Origin: CAYQMF01 sp964418595 | Lineage (GTDB): Bacteria > Planctomycetota > UBA1135 > UBA2386 | NCBI GenBank assembly: GCA_964418595.1 | Contig: CAYQMF010000176.1 | Coordinates: 1-9,401, forward strand | Length of the DNA stretch: 9,401 nucleotides | Direction: 5' to 3' | Shown: in pieces, positions 6,674-9,401 of the stretch | Position numbering within the stretch: position 1 is the stretch's first letter | Layout: every line of letters starts with the position of its first letter | Made by a program: the position numbers and the translations under genes | The notes under the pieces: model-generated | Seen by the model: only the letters and a program-made list of their open reading frames with translations | Database searches by the model: none | Told to the model about the DNA's origin: nothing

Positions 6674-7527
6674 ACCCGAGCTTCTTCTCTTCCTCCCGTC
6701 TCTGCGCCTGCCTCTTCCTCCTGGCGTCCACCCCGTGCGCACAGGGCGATCCAACGCCCAAGCCCGCCGCGAAGCCGGAGTGGCCCAAGCTCGATCGCCT
6801 GCAGACCGGCCGCGTCGAGGAGCTGTTCAAGAACCTCACGCTCAAGAACCAGGAGCTGCACGAGGAGTCACTGAAGGAGATGGTCGCGCTCGGCGCCGGC
6901 ACCGCGCCCGCGCTCCTCGGCCGCTTCTCCGACGCCAAGACCAACCACAACGCCTGGCTCGAGCGCGCGCTCGACGGCGTGACCGCGGTGGAGCACACGC
7001 CGCTGCTGGCGATCGAAGCCACGTCCAAGGTCGTCGCCCGTCGCCGCTACGTCGTGCGCCGCCTCGGCGAACTCGCTGCCCCCGGGATGGCGGAGACCTA
7101 CCGCAAGGCGATGGCCGACAAGGACGCCGACGTGGCGTTCTTCGGGGGCCTCTCGCTGGCGTCCACCGGTGACGCGACCGGCCTGCCGGTCGTGCTCGCT
7201 CGCGCCAAGGCCGACTGGAAGGCCAACCGCGCGCTGATCGAGAAGATCCTGCCGCACGGCAAGGGCGGCGACGTGAGTCGCTGGTTGTCGGAGCAGAGCG
7301 AAGGCAAGGACTTCGCGGCGCGCGTCGCGGCCCTGCGCCTGTTCCGCAGCGGCGGCGCGCGCGAGCACGCCGCGCGCGTGGCGTCGTCGCTCGACGCCTC
7401 CGACAACCTCGTCAAGAAGGAGGCGATCAACGCGCTGCGCGTGGTCGTCCTCGGCCAGGAGCCGCTCGAAGACCTGTCGGTGTTCCAGGCGATCGAGATG
7501 GCCAAGGAGATCCGGAGCAAGCTGTGA
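6670..7527 (+). CDS. Exported HEAT-like helical repeat protein
   Basis: This 285-aa protein has an N-terminal signal peptide (MNPSFFSSSRLCACLFLLAS) with probable cleavage near TPCAQG (about 22-26); Cys23 is not in a good lipobox. A short Pro/Ala/Lys linker (27-40) follows. The rest is almost wholly amphipathic helices in pairs. The pattern resembles HEAT or PBS-lyase-type repeats, for example LKEMVALGAGTAPALLGRF (68-86), VVRRLGELAAPGMAETYRK (128-146), AAFFGGL-type ADVAFFGGLSLASTGDATG (153-171), RVAALRLFRSGGAREHAA (218-235) and KKEAINALRVVVLG (249-262). Such proteins act as protein-binding scaffolds; there are no catalytic motifs. It starts at ATG 6670 inside the ATGA overlap with the lipoprotein gene and ends in a GTGA overlap with the next gene, so its production is probably tied to both. 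The binding partner is unknown, and the neighbours are the obvious candidates. Confidence 0.75.
   Translation: MNPSFFSSSRLCACLFLLASTPCAQGDPTPKPAAKPEWPKLDRLQTGRVEELFKNLTLKNQELHEESLKEMVALGAGTAPALLGRFSDAKTNHNAWLERALDGVTAVEHTPLLAIEATSKVVARRRYVVRRLGELAAPGMAETYRKAMADKDADVAFFGGLSLASTGDATGLPVVLARAKADWKANRALIEKILPHGKGGDVSRWLSEQSEGKDFAARVAALRLFRSGGAREHAARVASSLDASDNLVKKEAINALRVVVLGQEPLEDLSVFQAIEMAKEIRSKL
7513..7517 (+). promoter_or_regulatory. Shine-Dalgarno CGGAG before the gluzincin-like gene
   Basis: CGGAG lies inside the 3' end of the HEAT-like gene, 6 nt upstream of GTG 7524. It is one of the few clear ribosome binding sites in the window and supports the GTG start in the GTGA overlap. Confidence 0.6.
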
Positions 7528-8768
7528 AGTCGTCGCGCCTCCTGCTGGCGGTCCTGCTCGCGCTGATCGCCGCGCCCCTCGTCGCCCAGGCCAGGCCCAA
7601 GCTGCCGCGCTGGAAGATCGACCCGCACACCAACAACGAGCCGGAGCTGATGAAGAAGGCCGGCTACGTGTCGTTCGGACCGTTCACGTTCGGCGATCGC
7701 GGCGCCGGCCCGACCACCACCGACGAGATCGACGCCCACCTCGCGTACGAGAACTTCCTCTGGGTGGAGACCGCGCACTTCCGCATCGGCGCGGCGCTCC
7801 CGGAACTGACCATCCCGATCGATCCCGAGATCCGCGCCAAGTTTCGCGCCGAGCTCGAGGAGCTGTCGGCGCGCCTGCCGAAGATCAACCCCAAGGCGCG
7901 CACCCTGTCGCGCTGGCTGCGCCTGCACCTCGTCGCGTACCGGATGGAGAAGCTGTACGCGGACACGCAGAAGATGCTCGGCGTCACCGACGCCGACTTC
8001 CCCGCCGGCATCGACAAGGTGATCACCGGCCAGGGGCGGTTCATGGGCTACGGCAAGTACATGGGCATGCAGGAGAAGTACCTGATCCTGCTTCCCGAGA
8101 AGGGCGCCACGTGCCGCGACTACCTCAAGAGCTTCATCGGTCGCGACACCGCGTTCGGCCAGCGCTGGCACTTCGTTCGCATCGGCGCGTTGCTGTATGC
8201 GATCGGCGTGGACTCGCCGAGCGAAGGCGGGCGCCTCAAGGACGACACCGCCCTGCACGCCAACCTCGTGCACAACGTGGTGCACAACATCATCGACGGC
8301 TATCGGAGCTACTCGTACGACACGCCGGTGTGGATCACCGAAGGGCTCGCGCACTGGTTCGAGCGCGGCGTGACGGAGCGCTTCAACTCGTTCTGCCGCG
8401 ACGAGGGAGCCGTGCACGACCCGTCGGCGAAGTGGAACTGGAAGCCCGACGTGCGCGCCAAGGTGCTGGCGGGCAAGTTCGATCCGTTCAGCGACGTCAT
8501 CGGCTGGCGGCGCTATTCGGAGATCACGTTCCCCGCCAACGAGTTCCTCTGGTCGCGCTGGGACTACCTGATGACGACGCAGCCGGAGAAGTTCGGCGAC
8601 TTCATGCTGCAGGTGAAGGGAAGGGTCGACCCCAAGACGTGGTTGGTGGATCAGTCGGATCTGACCGCGGCGTGCAGAGAGGGGTTGCGGGTGGTGTACG
8701 GGCTGACGCCACTGACGTTGGACGAGAAGTGGGCGGAGTGGGTCAAGACGACGTACCCGTCGCAGTAG
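7524..8768 (+). CDS. Exported gluzincin-like protein with catalytic Glu replaced (HNVVH)
   Basis: This 414-aa protein starts at GTG 7524 with a signal peptide (KSSRLLLAVLLALIAAPLVAQA, cleavage about residue 21-24). The centre carries LVHNVVHNIIDGY (248-260) followed by PVWITEGLAHWFERG (268-282). His250, His254 and Glu273 sit exactly as in HExxH-18-E gluzincin metallopeptidases, and EGLAHWF is the typical second helix with the third zinc ligand. The residue that should be the catalytic Glu, position 251, is Asn (codon AAC, 8274-8276). The fold is therefore probably a zincin that could still bind metal but should be inactive as a normal peptidase. An earlier domain (about 75-190) contains the NFLWVETAHFRIG strand often seen in exported zincins of this type, where a short domain precedes the peptidase core. 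Three cysteines (197, 291, 384) leave at least one unpaired. It is the last gene of the operon; no U-tract terminator follows. Confidence 0.75.
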   Translation: MKSSRLLLAVLLALIAAPLVAQARPKLPRWKIDPHTNNEPELMKKAGYVSFGPFTFGDRGAGPTTTDEIDAHLAYENFLWVETAHFRIGAALPELTIPIDPEIRAKFRAELEELSARLPKINPKARTLSRWLRLHLVAYRMEKLYADTQKMLGVTDADFPAGIDKVITGQGRFMGYGKYMGMQEKYLILLPEKGATCRDYLKSFIGRDTAFGQRWHFVRIGALLYAIGVDSPSEGGRLKDDTALHANLVHNVVHNIIDGYRSYSYDTPVWITEGLAHWFERGVTERFNSFCRDEGAVHDPSAKWNWKPDVRAKVLAGKFDPFSDVIGWRRYSEITFPANEFLWSRWDYLMTTQPEKFGDFMLQVKGRVDPKTWLVDQSDLTAACREGLRVVYGLTPLTLDEKWAEWVKTTYPSQ

Positions 8769-8800
8769 GGGAAAGGGGAGGGGAGAGAACGGGGAAGGGG
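8768..8800 (+). other. Five-G-tract run (possible G-quadruplex) just after the operon
   Basis: Five GGGG tracts occur at 8768-8771, 8775-8778, 8780-8783, 8791-8794 and 8797-8800 with loops of 3, 1, 7 and 2 nt. The first tract overlaps the TAG stop codon of the gluzincin-like gene. The pattern satisfies the standard G4 rule on the RNA-like strand, so the operon mRNA could form a quadruplex at its 3' end. The tract can alternatively pair with the C-rich stretch near 8982-9006. Confidence 0.5.
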
Positions 8801-8809
8801 AGACAGACC

Positions 8810-8936
8810 GGGCACGGGCTCGGGCACGCCGAGCTGTCGCTGCGCGCCAGCTCGGCTGGCACGTTCACGTCGGAGCCACCGCCGACGTTCGATCAGATCT
8901 CGCGAGCCCCTACCCGTCGTGAACGTGCCCGTGCCC
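8810..8936. repeat. Nested inverted repeats, GGGCACGGGC and GGCACGTTCACG
   Basis: Two inverted repeat pairs are nested: GGGCACGGGC (8810-8819) with GCCCGTGCCC (8927-8936), and GGCACGTTCACG (8858-8869) with CGTGAACGTGCC (8918-8929). The right arms overlap, so only one pair can form at a time. The flanking G-rich and C-rich tracts are also roughly complementary, giving an imperfect inverted repeat of roughly 230 bp (about 8768-9005). Confidence 0.6.
8828..8856. repeat. Perfect 9-bp hairpin downstream of the operon
   Basis: GCCGAGCTG (8828-8836) and CAGCTCGGC (8848-8856) form a perfect 9-bp stem with an 11-nt loop. It lies 60 nt past the stop codon of the gluzincin-like gene. It could stabilise or stop the operon transcript, but no U-run follows, so I do not call it an intrinsic terminator. 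Confidence 0.6.
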
Positions 8937-8939
8937 AGT

Positions 8940-8962
8940 TCCGCGGCGCTGCGCGCCGCGGA
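8940..8962. repeat. Perfect 9-bp hairpin
   Basis: TCCGCGGCG (8940-8948) pairs with CGCCGCGGA (8954-8962) around a 5-nt loop (CTGCG). No T-tract follows. It is one of several strong hairpins in this gene-free stretch. Confidence 0.55.
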
Positions 8963-9030
8963 GCGGAGCCCGAGCCCGAAACCCTGCCCCCTCTCCCAAC
9001 CCTCGTTTCGCGACGCGCCACCAAGACCTC

Positions 9031-9050
9031 GCAGCACTCCGCAGCACTCC
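9031..9050. repeat. 10-bp tandem duplication
   Basis: GCAGCACTCC occurs twice back to back (9031-9040, 9041-9050) and continues with GC. This is a minimal tandem repeat with no clear function; it marks the region as unconstrained or slippage-prone. Confidence 0.6.
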
Positions 9051-9184
9051 GCGAGACCGTCTCCCCTTCGGGCTCCGCGCGTCCCCTCGCTCCAACGCCG
9101 ACCTCACCACCCGCCCGTCCGACGTCGACGCTCACGCACTCCCCACGCTTGCCATCACCCGCGGCTGTGGTCCGATCCGCGGCC

Positions 9185-9401
9185 ATGACCAAGAGTCGAC
9201 TCGAAGCGTTCAGCGACGGCGTGATCGCGATCCTCATCACGATCATGGTGATCGAACTCAACATCGCGCGCGGGTCTGCGGGGGAGGCCTCGCACGACTA
9301 CCGCGCCCTGCTCGGCATCGGCCACCAGTTCTTCGCCTACGTGCTGAGCTTCGTCTACCTCGGCATCTACTGGAACAACCACCATCACATGCTGCACGCC
9401 G
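9185..9401 (+). CDS. TMEM175-family (DUF1211) potassium channel, N-terminal part
   Basis: The frame opens at ATG 9185 and runs off the window after 72 residues. It begins RLEAFSDGVIAILITIMVIEL, the family signature: TM1 with the conserved R...FSD motif (Phe9-Ser10-Asp11). A short polar loop follows, then TM2 HQFFAYVLSFVYLGIYWNNHHHMLHA (47-72) with the characteristic WNNHHH end. Bacterial members are six-helix proteins of about 200 aa that form tetrameric K+-selective channels, with a hydrophobic Ile/Leu constriction in TM1 rather than a TVGYG filter. Only TM1 and TM2 are visible, so completeness cannot be judged. No clear Shine-Dalgarno precedes the start. It is separated from the operon by 416 bp and is probably an independent unit. 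Confidence 0.9.
   Translation, partial: MTKSRLEAFSDGVIAILITIMVIELNIARGSAGEASHDYRALLGIGHQFFAYVLSFVYLGIYWNNHHHMLHA

Larger units (their letters stand above)
8769..9184. other. 416-bp gene-free region downstream of the operon
   Basis: No coding frame here looks real on either strand; the open frames have skewed, low-complexity composition. The region holds a G-rich purine tract at its left end, several perfect hairpins and inverted repeats (listed separately), a 10-bp tandem duplication, and a pyrimidine-biased right half running into the start of the TMEM175 gene. No T-tract follows any hairpin, so canonical intrinsic termination of the operon is not seen. A promoter for the channel gene must lie here or be absent; I could not identify one. 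Confidence 0.6.

Noticed and set aside
8828..8962. Intrinsic terminator of the four-gene operon
   Set aside because: The hairpins are strong but no T-tract follows either one, so only hairpins are reported.
8651..9264. Minus-strand open frames through the gene-free region downstream of the operon
   Set aside because: Products are low-complexity (Arg/Gly/Ser-rich), have no signal or domain, and overlap repeats and the start of the TMEM175 gene.

Overview
This is a GC-rich bacterial chromosome segment that is densely coded on both strands. The genes have mostly weak or absent Shine-Dalgarno sequences, several GTG/TTG starts and many exported envelope proteins. This profile and the methyltransferase family would fit a Planctomycetota-like or other high-GC Gram-negative-type bacterium. 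That placement is an inference from style; no rRNA or other diagnostic marker is present. I see no mobile element, CRISPR array or tRNA.

Layout. (1) Positions 1-1437, plus strand: ispF (MEP isoprenoid pathway), overlapped by a class I SAM-dependent methyltransferase. (2) Positions 1441-5085, minus strand: a PpiC/SurA-like exported folding factor is transcribed first and ends in a strong intrinsic terminator. Just past that terminator begins an MsbA-type ABC exporter, which converges with the methyltransferase leaving a 3-nt gap. (3) Positions 5086-5303: a divergent promoter region. (4) Positions 5304-8768, plus strand: a compact four-gene operon in which every junction is a 4-nt stop/start overlap (GTGA, ATGA, GTGA). 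Its products are an unrecognised cytosolic protein, a parvulin/SurA-like lipoprotein, an exported HEAT-like helical protein, and an exported gluzincin-like protein whose HExxH motif reads HNVVH. (5) Positions 8769-9184: a gene-free stretch with G-tracts and nested inverted repeats. (6) Position 9185 to the window end: the start of a TMEM175-family (DUF1211) potassium channel, cut by the window edge.

The most interesting part is the envelope block at 3472-8768. Two parvulin-like proteins, both without a recognisable catalytic histidine, lie on either side of one divergent promoter region. One of them is translationally linked to a HEAT-like scaffold and a metallopeptidase-like protein that keeps the zinc ligands at exact HxxxH-18-E spacing but has lost the catalytic glutamate. 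A reasonable hypothesis is a periplasmic or outer-membrane protein handling module built largely from pseudo-enzymes. The sequence shows the architecture but does not prove the function.
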